From: Rossellomorea vietnamensis
GTDB taxonomy: Bacteria > Bacillota > Bacilli > Bacillales > Bacillaceae_B
NCBI RefSeq assembly: GCF_025398035.1
Contig: NZ_CP104558.1
Span: 4,164,001 to 4,228,000, forward strand
DNA length: 64,000 nucleotides
Direction of reading: 5' to 3'
The stretch's first letter is position 1, and the number at the start of each line of letters is the position of its first letter. The notes beneath the pieces were generated by a model. The model made no database searches, was not told the DNA's origin, and worked only from the letters and a program-made list of their open reading frames with translations. This document shows, piece after piece, positions 1-8,766 of the stretch. A program made the translations under genes and the position numbers.

Positions 1-1
1 G

Positions 2-94
2 TACGACAACGAATGGGGCTACTCATGCCGCGTCGTCGACCTGGCCAAATTCGTCGCCACCAAAATGAACGCCAAACAAGAAGTCAACGTTTGA
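2..94 (+). CDS. gapB: Glyceraldehyde-3-phosphate dehydrogenase, C-terminal end (partial)
   Basis: Only the last 30 codons are in the window; the reading frame enters at base 2 and stops at TGA 92-94. The fragment YDNEWGYSCRVVDLAKF is the C-terminal signature of phosphorylating GAPDH, which interconverts glyceraldehyde-3-phosphate and 1,3-bisphosphoglycerate. In B. subtilis the gene directly upstream of speD is gapB, the NADP-dependent gluconeogenic enzyme, so gapB rather than gapA is inferred from position, not from the residues visible here. A clear terminator follows at 128-160. Confidence 0.85.
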   Translation, partial: YDNEWGYSCRVVDLAKFVATKMNAKQEVNV

Positions 95-127
95 AAGAAC
101 CAACATAAATCATAAAGCAAAACCCTA

Positions 128-160
128 GAACGTACCTTTTTCAGGTGCGTTCTTTTCTTT
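128..160 (+). terminator. Rho-independent terminator of gapB
   Basis: A 10-bp stem (128-137 with 143-152, one G-U pair) closes a 5-nt loop and is followed by a T-rich run. It lies 34 bases after the GAPDH stop. Confidence 0.85.
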
Positions 161-300
161 TTATCCTTTTTTTATAAATGGGCAGGGGAAGTTTTCTAGA
201 AGTGAAGGGATGTAGATGCTATCGTGTAAAGTCTGTTTGTAAAAGTTTATTTCCTCTATATGTAAAAACCTTAAGCTAGTGTATACCACAGAGTGGATAG

Positions 301-412
301 GAGCGGAAGGCACTCGACTCCTTCGGGAATAGCTGGACAGGTGAGACCCCGCAGGCGCAGCCGAGGAGGCTCACCGCCAGCCCCGAGGAAAGCGAGTGCC
401 TGCAGCGGAAAG
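301..412. repeat. Dispersed palindromic repeat element (Bacillaceae type)
   Basis: A GC-rich block of about 110 bp stands out from AT-rich intergenic DNA. Its ends form an inverted repeat, AGGCACTCG (308-316) with CGAGTGCCT (393-401), and further inside TCCTTCGGG pairs with CCCCGAGGA and GGTGAG with CTCACC. I recognise this kind of sequence (GGAGCGGAAGGCACTCGACT and following) as an intergenic repeat seen in many Bacillaceae genomes; that is from memory and not searched. No coding potential is claimed. Confidence 0.7.
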
Positions 413-485
413 GAACGGTCAAGGTTTAACGTTATAGCCAAATCAAACGATTACCTACCCATCTAAAAAACTTTATAAAAATTTA

Positions 486-514
486 TTGCAAAAGAGTTTT
501 AAACAAAGTATACT
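486..514 (+). promoter_or_regulatory. Sigma-A promoter of speD
   Basis: TTGCAA (486-491), 17-bp spacer, TATACT (509-514). Predicted start near 521, leaving a leader of about 150 nt before speD. Confidence 0.7.
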
Positions 515-520
515 ATTTTT

Positions 521-670
521 CGTGAACTTCTTATTAGCAAATGAATACTGATTTAACTACTTAAAGGGTTAGGACCTCTTCGGACTAACTTTCCCCCGTG
601 GTAGTTAAGATTTTGCCAAAGGATTCGTTCATTTTGACGAAAAAAATCATGTCAAAGGGGGAAATACAAA
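521..670 (+). promoter_or_regulatory. Structured 5' leader of speD
   Basis: The leader can pair TTAACTAC (553-560) with GTAGTTAA (601-608) around a smaller TTAG/CTAA hairpin, and TTTGAC (633-638) with GTCAAA (651-656) right at the ribosome binding site AAAGGGGG (654-661). This suggests translational or folding control of polyamine synthesis. I could not match it to a named riboregulator, and no terminator lies in the leader. Confidence 0.45.
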
Positions 671-1051
671 ATGGAAACAATGGGACGTCATGTAATCTCT
701 GAATTATGGGGTTGCGATTTTGAAAAATTAAACGATGTAGTAGGAATTGAGAAAACATTCGTAGATGCTGCGCTTAAGTCAGGTGCAGAAGTGCGTGAGG
801 TGGCTTTTCATAAATTTGCTCCTCAAGGTGTGAGTGGAGTCGTGATCATTTCTGAATCACACTTAACGATCCACAGTTTTCCTGAACATGGTTATGCCAG
901 TATTGATGTATATACTTGCGGTGATTTAGATCCTAATATCGCAGCTGAATATATTGCAGATGCTCTTGGTGCTGACACACGTGAAACGATTGAATTGCCA
1001 CGTGGAATGGGTCCTGTACAAGTGAAGAAGTCCCAGGCTCAAGCCCTTTAA
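671..1051 (+). CDS. speD: S-adenosylmethionine decarboxylase proenzyme
   Basis: This 126-residue protein is a prokaryotic class 1B SAM decarboxylase (SpeD/SpeH family). It decarboxylates S-adenosylmethionine to supply aminopropyl groups for spermidine. Self-cleavage is expected between Glu62 and Ser63 in [12 protein letters not shown], Ser63 becoming the pyruvoyl cofactor; His68 and Cys83 match the processing and catalytic residues known in Thermotoga SpeD. Length is typical. The ATG follows AAAGGGGG by a normal spacing. It has its own promoter and a structured leader, and its own terminator, so it is probably monocistronic. Confidence 0.95.
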   Translation: METMGRHVISELWGCDFEKLNDVVGIEKTFVDAALKSGAEVREVAFHKFAPQGVSGVVIISESHLTIHSFPEHGYASIDVYTCGDLDPNIAAEYIADALGADTRETIELPRGMGPVQVKKSQAQAL

Positions 1052-1067
1052 TCGATAATAACTCAGA

Positions 1068-1098
1068 AGAGATGCGTGATTCATGCATCTCTTTTTTT
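1068..1098 (+). terminator. Rho-independent terminator of speD
   Basis: Stem AGAGATGC (1068-1075) with GCATCTCT (1085-1092), extended inward by wobble pairs, followed by T1093-1098. Confidence 0.85.
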
Positions 1099-1183
1099 AT
1101 GCCCGCGTTCGTACGTGCACTTATGGGTTTTTCAATCGTGCCTTTTCGTGTAAAATAAGGGTAACTAAAGGGAGGAACTTGAT

Positions 1184-1564
1184 ATGAGTGGAATACGTAC
1201 CCTGTTAAAGCGATTTCAATCGGAGTGTGAAACGTCCGATCAGCATGAAGATAAGGAACTGCAATCACGCTATTATAAATCCATGCATCAAGGTGCATTT
1301 AATGCCGTGCTGGGATTATTCTCGTCGTCAGAATATGAGGTGATCTCCCAGTCCAAGGACAGAGGGGAAATCACGGTCCGAAAAAACGGAACGCCTCAAT
1401 TATTTATCGTTGCCACGGTCATCACGGTTCGGCCGCTTGAAACGGCAGTCGATTTTAAGGTCAGTGCGGATAAAGGGAAGATTTTTGGTACATATACCGT
1501 TTTAAAAGCGCAAATCAACCATTATTATCACCAGCTTGATGGCGAATTGAAAAAAGTGAAATAA
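1184..1564 (+). CDS. Uncharacterised small cytosolic protein
   Basis: A 126-residue protein without signal peptide or membrane segment. The N-terminal 40 residues are charged and probably helical; the centre ([15 protein letters not shown] ... [18 protein letters not shown]) alternates polar and hydrophobic residues like a beta-sheet domain. GGGAGGAAC 8-10 bases before ATG 1184 supports the start. It stands between speD and nrdR, which are adjacent in B. subtilis, so it is an insertion relative to that species. I do not recognise a characterised family and assign no function. Confidence 0.75.
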   Translation: MSGIRTLLKRFQSECETSDQHEDKELQSRYYKSMHQGAFNAVLGLFSSSEYEVISQSKDRGEITVRKNGTPQLFIVATVITVRPLETAVDFKVSADKGKIFGTYTVLKAQINHYYHQLDGELKKVK

Positions 1565-1646
1565 CGGTAAATCCTATAGAAGCTTGTGTAAGTTGCAGCT
1601 TTTTTATATGATGAAGGTAATAGTATGTAATAACGGAGCTGATATT

Positions 1647-2102
1647 ATGAAATGCCCGTCTTGCCAGCATAATGGTACCAGAGTGGTGGACTCACGACCT
1701 GCTGATGAAGGACGCTCTATCAGGAGAAGAAGAGAATGTGAAGAATGTACATTTCGCTTCACGACCTTTGAGAAGGTTGAAGAGCTTCCTTTAATTGTGG
1801 TGAAAAAAGAAGGGGTAAGAGAAGAGTTTAGTCGAGAAAAGATTTTGAGGGGATTGATCAAGGCCTGTGAGAAGCGCCCGGTACCTCTTGAAAGATTAGA
1901 GAAGATCTCAACAGATATCGAAAAGGACCTGCGGAATCAAGGTGCCTCCGAAGTAGAATCTGTGAAGATCGGTGAGATGGTCATGGATCACCTTGCGAAA
2001 GTTGATGAAGTGGCATATGTCCGTTTTGCATCCGTATATCGACAATTTAAGGATATTAATGTATTTATAGACGAATTAAAAGAATTAATAAAAAAAGAGT
2101 AG
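1647..2102 (+). CDS. nrdR: Transcriptional repressor NrdR
   Basis: Regulator that represses ribonucleotide reductase genes when its ATP-cone senses dATP/ATP. An N-terminal zinc ribbon has Cys3-Cys6 and Cys31-Cys34, with the basic stretch SIRRRREC between them; the ATP-cone spans roughly residues 49-139. I place the start at ATG 1647 (MKCPSC, the invariant family start; 151 residues), preceded by CGGAG, instead of an in-frame TTG/ATG farther upstream at 1584, which would add 21 non-family residues. In B. subtilis the gene (ytcG) also precedes dnaB. Confidence 0.95.
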   Translation: MKCPSCQHNGTRVVDSRPADEGRSIRRRRECEECTFRFTTFEKVEELPLIVVKKEGVREEFSREKILRGLIKACEKRPVPLERLEKISTDIEKDLRNQGASEVESVKIGEMVMDHLAKVDEVAYVRFASVYRQFKDINVFIDELKELIKKE

Positions 2103-2108
2103 AAGAAT

Positions 2109-2145
2109 GAGCTGAAGATGGAATTCTTTGGCTCTTTTCTCTTTA
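2109..2145 (+). terminator. Possible terminator or attenuator between nrdR and dnaB
   Basis: Nine-bp stem with two G-U pairs (2109-2117 with 2126-2134) followed by TTTTCTCTTT. Only about 25 bp separate it from dnaB, so partial read-through is likely. Confidence 0.5.
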
Positions 2146-2169
2146 TTTATTGAAAGGTAGAATCCAACT

Positions 2170-3558
2170 ATGATGAAGAAGCATTGGAATGAAATACAGC
2201 CAATTGATCACTACACCGTAGGGACACATGGGATGCTTCAGGAATATGACCGGAAAATCATTACGTTTCTGTACCAGCCTCTGATCGGTACCGTTTGCTA
2301 CAGCCTCTACATGAGTCTATGGGGGGAAGTGGAAGAGAACCGGCTCTGGTCGACGGATTCCACCCATTATCATTTGATGAACGTCCTGTCCGTCAATCTT
2401 CAGGACGTCTACGAAGCAAGGATGAAGCTCGAGGGAATCGGTTTGCTGAAGGTGTATGAAAAAAGGGATGATGAAGACCGCCGTTTTCTATATGAACTGC
2501 AGCCGCCCCTTTCCCCTCAGGAATTCTTTCATGATGGCATGCTGAATGTGTATTTGTACCGTAAGATCGGCCGGACCCATTATTTGCGTCTGAAGAAATT
2601 TTTCACGGATGCGTCAGCTGATAAAAATCAGTACTCAGACATTACCCGATCTTTCCAGGATGTCTTCACGTCTGAACCGATTAATTTCCTTCACCATGAT
2701 GCGAATGTGGATTCGGAAACCGGGTCAGGTGAACAATATATGAAATACGGCAAGAATGATGGACTTGCCCTGGATGAAATCGATTTTGATTTTCAGCTGC
2801 TGCTGGCCGGGTTATCGGAATCCATGGTCCCGCGCAAAGCCTTTACCCCGAAAGTGAAGGAAACAGTATTGAAGCTGAGCTATCTGTACGGAATCGATCC
2901 TCTTCAGATGAAGAATATCGTCCTAAGCTCCCTGGATGCGGATGATACGATCGATATCGAAATGCTCCGTAAAACGGCCCGGGACTGGTATGGTATGCAG
3001 ACGGGTGATCAACTGCCTGATTTGACGACGAGAGTGGAAACGAAGAAAGCTGTAGAGCGGGATCAACCGCTTTCCCAGGAGGAAGAGCTCATCGACTATC
3101 TGGAAACCACCTCCCCGAAGGATGTGTTATCGGACATCTCGAACGGCGGGTCTCCTTCCAAGGCTGATCTTCAAGCCGTTGAGGAAGTGCTCATGTCCCA
3201 AAAGTTGCCGATTGGCGTGATGAATGTACTGATCCAATATGTGCTGTTAAAAACAGACATGAAGCTGACGAAAGGATATATGGAGAAGATCGCTTCCCAT
3301 TGGTCCAGGAAAAAGGTGACGTCGGCAAGTGAGGCGATGATACTCGCGAAAAGTGAACATAAGCAGTATCTCGAATGGGCTGAAGGTAAAAAGGAAACGA
3401 AATCGAACAGGCGGAGAAAGCCGATCCGCACCGAGAAGCTTCCGGACTGGTTCAAGGAAGATGGAACGGCGGAAGAATCCGATACCACTGCAGAAGGATA
3501 CGACTTCGAAGCAGAAAAGAAAAAACTTGAAGAAGAGCTTAAAAATTTTCGGAAGTAG
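2170..3558 (+). CDS. dnaB: Replication initiation and membrane attachment protein DnaB
   Basis: Gram-positive primosomal protein (not the E. coli DnaB helicase) that works with DnaD and DnaI to load the replicative helicase at oriC and at stalled forks. The 462-residue length is close to the B. subtilis protein. The sequence reads continuously through the N-terminal half and the C-terminal DnaB/DnaD-type domain (about residues 200-400, with MVPRKAFTPKVKETVLKLSY and later a basic segment SNRRRKPIRT) and ends in an acidic coiled tail. It abuts dnaI in the same order as B. subtilis. Confidence 0.93.
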   Translation: MMKKHWNEIQPIDHYTVGTHGMLQEYDRKIITFLYQPLIGTVCYSLYMSLWGEVEENRLWSTDSTHYHLMNVLSVNLQDVYEARMKLEGIGLLKVYEKRDDEDRRFLYELQPPLSPQEFFHDGMLNVYLYRKIGRTHYLRLKKFFTDASADKNQYSDITRSFQDVFTSEPINFLHHDANVDSETGSGEQYMKYGKNDGLALDEIDFDFQLLLAGLSESMVPRKAFTPKVKETVLKLSYLYGIDPLQMKNIVLSSLDADDTIDIEMLRKTARDWYGMQTGDQLPDLTTRVETKKAVERDQPLSQEEELIDYLETTSPKDVLSDISNGGSPSKADLQAVEEVLMSQKLPIGVMNVLIQYVLLKTDMKLTKGYMEKIASHWSRKKVTSASEAMILAKSEHKQYLEWAEGKKETKSNRRRKPIRTEKLPDWFKEDGTAEESDTTAEGYDFEAEKKKLEEELKNFRK

Positions 3559-3570
3559 GTGAACAAAACG

Positions 3571-4503
3571 ATGGAGAAAATCAATAACACCTTAAAAAGG
3601 CTGGCGACTTCCGGGTCATTTCAACAGCGATATGAACAAATGAAAAAAGAGATCTTAGAAAATAATGATGTAAAAGATTTTATCCGCAGGAATGAAGGAC
3701 GGGTAACAGGCGAAATGGTCAACGAAAGCCTGATGAAGCTGTATGAATACATCTCTCAAAGCAAGGAATGCCGGTACTGTCCTTCTTTGCAGGAATGCAA
3801 GAATATGATGGAAGGATATGATCCTCATCTGGTGATCAGAGGGAATACCATCGACATCGATTATCATCGCTGCCCGCGGAAAGTCATCCATGATGAAAGA
3901 ACGAGTGCTCAGCGACTGATCAAAAGCTTGTATGTCCCGAAGGATATTTTACAAGCTTCCTTCCAAACCCTCGATCTTGATTCGAAGAGCCGTCTCGAAG
4001 CGGTGCGCCTTGCGAAGAATTTCGTAGAGACGTATACAGAAGGGACGAAAATGAAAGGCCTCTATTTTTACGGGAAGTTTGGAGTGGGCAAGTCCTATCT
4101 GTTAGGCGCCATGGCCAATGAACTTGCTGAGAAAAAGATCGGATCTTTGATTGTATATGTTCCTGAGTTCTTCAGGGAAATCAAGTCTTCACTCGGTGAT
4201 AATACGGTGAATGAAAAGCTTGAGATGGTAAAATCGGCACCGATCCTCATGCTTGATGATATCGGAGCGGAAACCATGTCCAGTTGGGGTAGGGATGAAA
4301 TCCTCGGTACGATCCTCCAGTACAGGATGCTTGAAAACCTGCCGACATTCTTCACCTCCAACTTCAATTTCAACGAGCTGACCCATCATTTGACGTACAG
4401 TCAGCGCGGGGAAGAAGAAAAACTGAAGGCTGCGCGGATCATGGAGCGGATTAAATATTTATCCAAGCCTGTGTTGATCGACGGGCGGAATCGAAGGGAA
4501 TAG
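3571..4503 (+). CDS. dnaI: Primosomal helicase loader DnaI
   Basis: AAA+ ATPase that loads the hexameric replicative helicase. Counting from ATG 3571 (310 residues), the N-terminal domain has a Cys cluster (Cys67, Cys70, Cys76, Cys101) expected to bind zinc, followed by Walker A GKFGVGKS (168-175) and Walker B ILMLDDIGAE. A GTG at 3559 directly after the dnaB stop is in frame, but ATG 3571 has AGGTG at a proper 9-nt distance and gives the family N-terminus MEKINNTL, so I prefer it. Translationally coupled with dnaB. Confidence 0.94.
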   Translation: MEKINNTLKRLATSGSFQQRYEQMKKEILENNDVKDFIRRNEGRVTGEMVNESLMKLYEYISQSKECRYCPSLQECKNMMEGYDPHLVIRGNTIDIDYHRCPRKVIHDERTSAQRLIKSLYVPKDILQASFQTLDLDSKSRLEAVRLAKNFVETYTEGTKMKGLYFYGKFGVGKSYLLGAMANELAEKKIGSLIVYVPEFFREIKSSLGDNTVNEKLEMVKSAPILMLDDIGAETMSSWGRDEILGTILQYRMLENLPTFFTSNFNFNELTHHLTYSQRGEEEKLKAARIMERIKYLSKPVLIDGRNRRE

Positions 4504-4509
4504 TTTGTA

Positions 4510-4548
4510 GGAAAGGGAGTCGCGTATGCGGTTCCCTTTCCTTTTTTT
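4510..4548 (+). terminator. Rho-independent terminator of dnaB-dnaI
   Basis: Perfect 9-bp stem GGAAAGGGA (4510-4518) with TCCCTTTCC (4533-4541), then seven Ts. Confidence 0.9.
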
Positions 4549-4642
4549 GATCACCCAAAAGAATTTCCCTCATCAACTTCTAATTTATACAAGCCTCCCA
4601 TATATATAAATCAGGGAATTGGGTTTAAGGAGGCGAGAAAGT

Positions 4643-5509
4643 TTGATTGAATTTATTTTTAAGCAAAAAAAGGATGCGATAAAGCTTCAAGAATACCTCA
4701 ATAAAGAGTTCATCCAATCATGGTTTCATGAAACGCTCTTTCAACATACAACTCACTATAATCTGACGATAGAGGTCTCCCCCTTCTTCAAGGAGCGGGA
4801 AAAGCTTTTCAACGGGGTTTCCAAATTCGTCATGAATGATAAATGCATGGACTGGTCCGAATCAGCCTTGAGAGAAAATTATTTGTATGAAGATAGTGAT
4901 GAAATCAATCAAATATTAGAAATCGTGTCAGAGATGAGGATGGGGGAGCGTCCGGAATTGATGGAGCTGATCGGCGAATGGGACGGGGCTGAATATGTCC
5001 GGGAGAGCCTGGAGCTACTGATGGAAGGGAAGGCCCCCATCTCATTCGACTCGTTCAGCAAGTTCAGGTTGAAAAAGCTTCAGGAGAGGCTCTTACTGAT
5101 ACTGGATATCGCCATAGACGAATATAAGATGGAGCAGGAATATCAGATGTTCGTTCATATGCTGCGGGAATATCTCTCTTCAAGGGAGCAGAAAATGCGC
5201 ACGGTCCATCTTTACTCGACGGGATATGGATTTCGTTTCTTTGATGAGGACATGAAAGAAGTGACACGGCAGGAGCTGACGAAGGCGATCGATAAACGGC
5301 TGCTTACCAATCACCCCTTATATGTGGATTCATTCACCATTGCCCCTTTATTATCCCTTGCCCCTGAGAAGATACACGTTTATGGAAATGGGGATCATCA
5401 ATTGATCCGGACGCTGCAGAATATTTTTGAAGAACGGATTGATCTCCTGCCGTTGAGTTATTTTCCCGATACACTTCTTTATCCTTCGTGGGATATTGCG
5501 AATGAATAG
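4643..5509 (+). CDS. ytxC: Putative sporulation protein YtxC
   Basis: A 288-residue cytosolic protein matching YtxC by position (between dnaI and thrS) and general character; the molecular role is unknown in the family. I choose TTG 4643 (protein MIEFIFKQKKDA): AAGGAGG at 4627-4633 is spaced 9 nt from it, whereas an upstream in-frame TTG at 4619 would place this ribosome binding site inside the gene. No signal peptide or membrane segment. The protein is rich in charged helices with no catalytic motif that I recognise. Confidence 0.8.
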   Translation: MIEFIFKQKKDAIKLQEYLNKEFIQSWFHETLFQHTTHYNLTIEVSPFFKEREKLFNGVSKFVMNDKCMDWSESALRENYLYEDSDEINQILEIVSEMRMGERPELMELIGEWDGAEYVRESLELLMEGKAPISFDSFSKFRLKKLQERLLLILDIAIDEYKMEQEYQMFVHMLREYLSSREQKMRTVHLYSTGYGFRFFDEDMKEVTRQELTKAIDKRLLTNHPLYVDSFTIAPLLSLAPEKIHVYGNGDHQLIRTLQNIFEERIDLLPLSYFPDTLLYPSWDIANE

Positions 5510-5511
5510 GC

Positions 5512-5540
5512 TTGCTTTTCAAAACATAACCGATTATAAT
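5512..5540 (+). promoter_or_regulatory. Sigma-A promoter of the thrS T-box transcript
   Basis: TTGCTT (5512-5517), 17-bp spacer, perfect TATAAT (5535-5540), directly behind the ytxC stop. Start expected near 5547. Confidence 0.8.
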
Positions 5541-5564
5541 ACCTACATAATAAGTCAATAAATA

Positions 5565-5838
5565 AAGGTTATGATGAGGACAACAATATTCCTATTCATT
5601 CACAGAGAGGGAAGTCATTTGGCTGCAAGCTTCCTAATTCGGTAGTGATATTTACCACCTCGGAACTTCGATCATGAACGGAACCTGATCCGGTTCACAG
5701 TAATGATTGACGGCTAAATGTCGTTATTCGTTTTTCAATGAAGTCATTGTCTTTACACCAGGACAGTGAGAAGTTGGGTGGAACCACGAGTTTATTTATT
5801 AACCTCGTCCCTTCAAACGTGAAGGGGCGGGGTTTTTT
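5565..5838 (+). promoter_or_regulatory. T-box riboswitch (tRNA-Thr sensing) with terminator
   Basis: The leader carries the conserved T-box sequence TGGGTGGAACCACG (about 5775-5788). Upstream, stem I begins with GATGAGGAC, and its 3' strand is preceded by ACC (5654-5656), the expected threonine specifier codon. The terminator stem is 5803-5814 with 5821-5832 (two G-U pairs), followed by six Ts. Uncharged tRNA-Thr would bind specifier and T-box bulge and favour the antiterminator, allowing thrS expression. Confidence 0.93.
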
Positions 5839-5873
5839 ATGTTTTATAAAGATATTTCAAGGAGTGAAATCAC

Positions 5874-7805
5874 ATGTCAGAAGTAGTGAAAATGCAGTTC
5901 CCTGATGGAAATGTCAAGGAGTTTCCCAAGGGTACGACAACAGAAGAGATTGCTGCGTCCATCAGTCCGGGACTGAAGAAGAAGGCGCTCGCTGGAAAAA
6001 TAAATGGTGAAATGATCGACCTGCGTACAGGAATTCAGGAAGATGGAGCCATTGAAATCGTGACGGCTCCTTCAGCGGATGCCCTAGAAGTCCTTCGTCA
6101 CAGTACGGCCCATTTAATGGCACAGGCCATCAAGCGTTTATATCCTGAAACGAAGCTGGGGATCGGTCCGGTCATCGAAGGCGGATTCTACTACGATATC
6201 GATTCGGAGCACACGTTCACTCCGGAAGATCTTCCGTTGATCGAGAAGGAAATGAAGAAGATCACAGGTGAAAACCTGGAAGTCGTACGTAAAGAAGTCA
6301 GCCGAGACGAAGCGCAGAAAATGTACGAAGAAATCGGTGACGAGTACAAGCTTGAACTGCTTGAAGCCATTCCTGCAGGCGAGCAGGTTTCCATTTACGA
6401 GCAAGGTGAATTCTTCGACCTTTGCCGTGGGGTCCACGTCCCATCAACGAATAAAATCAAGGAATTCAAGCTGTTAAGCATTGCCGGTGCCTACTGGCGT
6501 GGAAACAGTGATAATCAAATGCTTCAACGGATTTACGGTACGGCTTTCTTCAAGAAGGAAGACCTTGAAGAGCATCTTCGCCTTTTAGAAGAAGCGAAAG
6601 AGCGTGACCACCGTAAGATCGGGAAAGAACTGAACCTGTTCATGAACTCACAAAAAGTGGGACAGGGCTTGCCGATGTGGCTTCCTAAAGGTGCGACGAT
6701 CCGCCGCATCATCGAGCGTTATATCGTCGATAAAGAAGAGCGTCTGGGTTACGACCACGTTTACACTCCTATCATGGGAAGCGTAGAATTGTACAAAACA
6801 AGCGGTCACTGGGATCACTATCAGGAAAACATGTTCCCGGTCATGGAAATGGACAATGAAGATCTTGTCCTTCGCCCGATGAACTGTCCGCATCATATGA
6901 TGATTTACAAAAACGGCATCCACAGCTACCGTGAGCTTCCCATCCGTATCGCCGAGCTTGGTACGATGCACCGTTATGAATTGTCAGGTGCACTGTCTGG
7001 ACTTCAGCGTGTCCGCGGGATGACTCTGAATGATGCCCATATCTTCGTTCGTCCTGATCAAATCAAGGAAGAATTCAAGCGCGTCGTACGCCTTGTTCAG
7101 GAAGTATACAAGGACTTTGATCTGAAAGACTATTCATTCCGTCTTTCGTATCGTGATCCTGAAGATACAGAGAAGTACTTCGATGACGATGAAATGTGGA
7201 ACCGTGCGCAAGGCATGATCAAGGAAGCGATGGATGAACTGGATGTCGAATACTTCGAAGCAGAAGGGGAAGCGGCATTCTACGGCCCTAAACTGGACGT
7301 TCAGGTGAAAACGGCTCTTGGTAAGGAAGAAACACTTTCCACTGTTCAACTGGACTTCTTACTTCCAGAGCGCTTTGACTTAACATACGTAGGTGAAGAC
7401 GGCAAACAGCACCGTCCTGTCGTGATCCACCGTGGAGTCGTATCCACTATGGAACGATTCGTTGCCTTCCTGATCGAGGAATACAAAGGTGCATTCCCGA
7501 CATGGCTTGCTCCAACGCAGGTTCAGGTGATCCCGGTTTCTCCGGATGTCCACTTCGACTACGCGAAAGAAGTGAAAGAAAAGCTTCAGGCTGAAGGGCT
7601 TCGTGTAGAGATCGATGACCGTAATGAAAAAATCGGCTATAAGATCCGCGAATCACAGATGAGCAAAGTTCCTTACATGCTCGTCGTGGGAGACAATGAA
7701 ATCAAGGAAGCGTCCGTCAACGTCCGCAAATACGGAGAGCAGAAATCAGAAACGATTTCCCTTGACGCATTCATCGGTCACATCACAAAAGAAGCGAATC
7801 GTTAA
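5874..7805 (+). CDS. thrS: Threonyl-tRNA synthetase
   Basis: Class II aminoacyl-tRNA synthetase charging tRNA-Thr, 643 residues, full length. Domains in order: TGS (1-61), editing domain with His76/His80 and Cys184/His188, catalytic core with the zinc ligands Cys338 (MNCPHH), His389 and His519, and C-terminal anticodon-binding domain (about 540-643). AAGGAG lies 10 nt before the ATG. Expression is controlled by the T-box immediately upstream. A long inverted repeat follows the gene. Confidence 0.97.
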   Translation: MSEVVKMQFPDGNVKEFPKGTTTEEIAASISPGLKKKALAGKINGEMIDLRTGIQEDGAIEIVTAPSADALEVLRHSTAHLMAQAIKRLYPETKLGIGPVIEGGFYYDIDSEHTFTPEDLPLIEKEMKKITGENLEVVRKEVSRDEAQKMYEEIGDEYKLELLEAIPAGEQVSIYEQGEFFDLCRGVHVPSTNKIKEFKLLSIAGAYWRGNSDNQMLQRIYGTAFFKKEDLEEHLRLLEEAKERDHRKIGKELNLFMNSQKVGQGLPMWLPKGATIRRIIERYIVDKEERLGYDHVYTPIMGSVELYKTSGHWDHYQENMFPVMEMDNEDLVLRPMNCPHHMMIYKNGIHSYRELPIRIAELGTMHRYELSGALSGLQRVRGMTLNDAHIFVRPDQIKEEFKRVVRLVQEVYKDFDLKDYSFRLSYRDPEDTEKYFDDDEMWNRAQGMIKEAMDELDVEYFEAEGEAAFYGPKLDVQVKTALGKEETLSTVQLDFLLPERFDLTYVGEDGKQHRPVVIHRGVVSTMERFVAFLIEEYKGAFPTWLAPTQVQVIPVSPDVHFDYAKEVKEKLQAEGLRVEIDDRNEKIGYKIRESQMSKVPYMLVVGDNEIKEASVNVRKYGEQKSETISLDAFIGHITKEANR

Positions 7806-7812
7806 AATCTGA

Positions 7813-7879
7813 AGAGGGACGGACCTCCAAATGGTCATTGTGGTTTACCATAATGTTTCTGTTGGAGGTCCGTCCCTCC
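7813..7879. repeat. Long inverted repeat downstream of thrS
   Basis: GAGGGACGGACCTCCA (7814-7829) is exactly complementary to 7863-7878, with an inner ATGGT/ACCAT pairing in the loop. The 16-17-bp stem is far longer than a normal terminator and lacks a T run, so it may be a dispersed hairpin repeat or an mRNA 3'-end stabiliser for thrS. Confidence 0.75.
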
Positions 7880-7957
7880 CCAATTAATTTCAAAAAACTG
7901 TTGCACTCTCCTTAGATGTCTGATATTATGAAATACGTTGTGATATTAAATGATTAT

Positions 7958-7986
7958 TTGACAGCGGTATTGTCATGTGATATAGT
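7958..7986 (+). promoter_or_regulatory. Sigma-A promoter of infC-rpmI-rplT
   Basis: Perfect TTGACA (7958-7963), 17-bp spacer, TATAGT (7981-7986). Start near 7993. Confidence 0.85.
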
Positions 7987-7992
7987 ATCTAA

Positions 7993-8147
7993 GGTGAATT
8001 GAATACAGTTTGGTACAAGTAGGAGCTACCCGCTTCTCACCTGAATAACGCGTTAAAGCTGTTACCAGGTATGTGATTGACTATTAAAGCCATTTATATA
8101 TGCTTAATAATCAGGTGCGGGTGTTTCGACACTCGCATCTTTTTTTG
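7993..8147 (+). promoter_or_regulatory. L20 leader (autoregulatory attenuator)
   Basis: In low-GC Gram-positives the infC-rpmI-rplT leader binds ribosomal protein L20 and ends transcription early. Here a leader of about 155 nt ends in a strong terminator, stem 8113-8124 with 8129-8140 around a TTCG tetraloop, followed by Ts 8141-8147. Upstream segments (AGGTGA ... TCACCTGAATAACG) provide the competing structure. Identity rests on position plus this terminator; I did not fold the whole RNA. Confidence 0.85.
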
Positions 8148-8227
8148 TGTCCTGGACATGGAAAAAGGAAGCGGGTGCGTCGGCCAAAGCCGTGTATTCT
8201 TTTAATAAACCTTGGAGGTGGCTAATT

Positions 8228-8743
8228 ATTAGCAAAGACATGATCTTAAACGAAACGATTCGTGCCCGTGAAGTACGTCTTATCGATCAAAACGGTGAGC
8301 AACTTGGAATCAAATCCAAGAATGAAGCTCTTGAAATTGCTGAACGTGTAAACCTTGATCTTGTTCTTGTTGCTCCAAATGCAAAACCACCCGTTGCTCG
8401 TATCATGGACTACGGTAAGTTTAAATTTGAACAACAGAAGAAAGAAAAAGAAGCACGTAAGAATCAGAAGATCATCAATCTTAAAGAGGTGCGTCTAAGC
8501 CCGACGATTGATGAGCATGATTTCAACACCAAGCTTCGTAACGCTCGTAAGTTCCTTGAAAAAGGAGACAAAGTTAAAGCGTCAATCCGATTTAAAGGTC
8601 GTGCGATTACGCACAAAGAAATTGGTCAACGTGTTCTGGATCGCTTCAGTGATGAGTGTAAAGATGTAGCAACCGTTGAATCAAAACCGAAAATGGATGG
8701 TCGCAGTATGTTCTTGGTGCTTGCACCAGTCAACGAAAAATAA
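8228..8743 (+). CDS. infC: Translation initiation factor IF-3
   Basis: IF-3 keeps 30S subunits free and proofreads start-codon choice. The protein (about 171 residues, [19 protein letters not shown]...) is complete, with N domain, lysine-rich linker ([16 protein letters not shown]) and C domain ending in [12 protein letters not shown]. There is no ATG, GTG or TTG at a proper distance from the only ribosome binding site, GGAGGTG 8214-8220. The likely start is ATT 8228 (7 nt after it), possibly ATT 8225; the first in-frame ATG, 8240, is too far. An AUU start is the known autoregulatory device of infC. Longer in-frame readings back to 8147 would run into the leader terminator. Confidence 0.93.
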   Translation: MSKDMILNETIRAREVRLIDQNGEQLGIKSKNEALEIAERVNLDLVLVAPNAKPPVARIMDYGKFKFEQQKKEKEARKNQKIINLKEVRLSPTIDEHDFNTKLRNARKFLEKGDKVKASIRFKGRAITHKEIGQRVLDRFSDECKDVATVESKPKMDGRSMFLVLAPVNEK

Positions 8744-8766
8744 AGGACCCGAGGAGGAAAAGCATC

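Noticed and set aside
933-1298. Minus-strand open frame across the end of speD
   Set aside because: It is antisense to two genes with good ribosome binding sites, crosses a terminator and has no coding signature.
3559-3570. GTG start for dnaI directly after the dnaB stop
   Set aside because: ATG 3571 is better spaced from AGGTG and gives the family N-terminus; GTG kept only as an alternative.
8147-8227. N-terminal extension of infC
   Set aside because: It begins at the end of the leader terminator, lacks a ribosome binding site and encodes residues not seen in IF-3.
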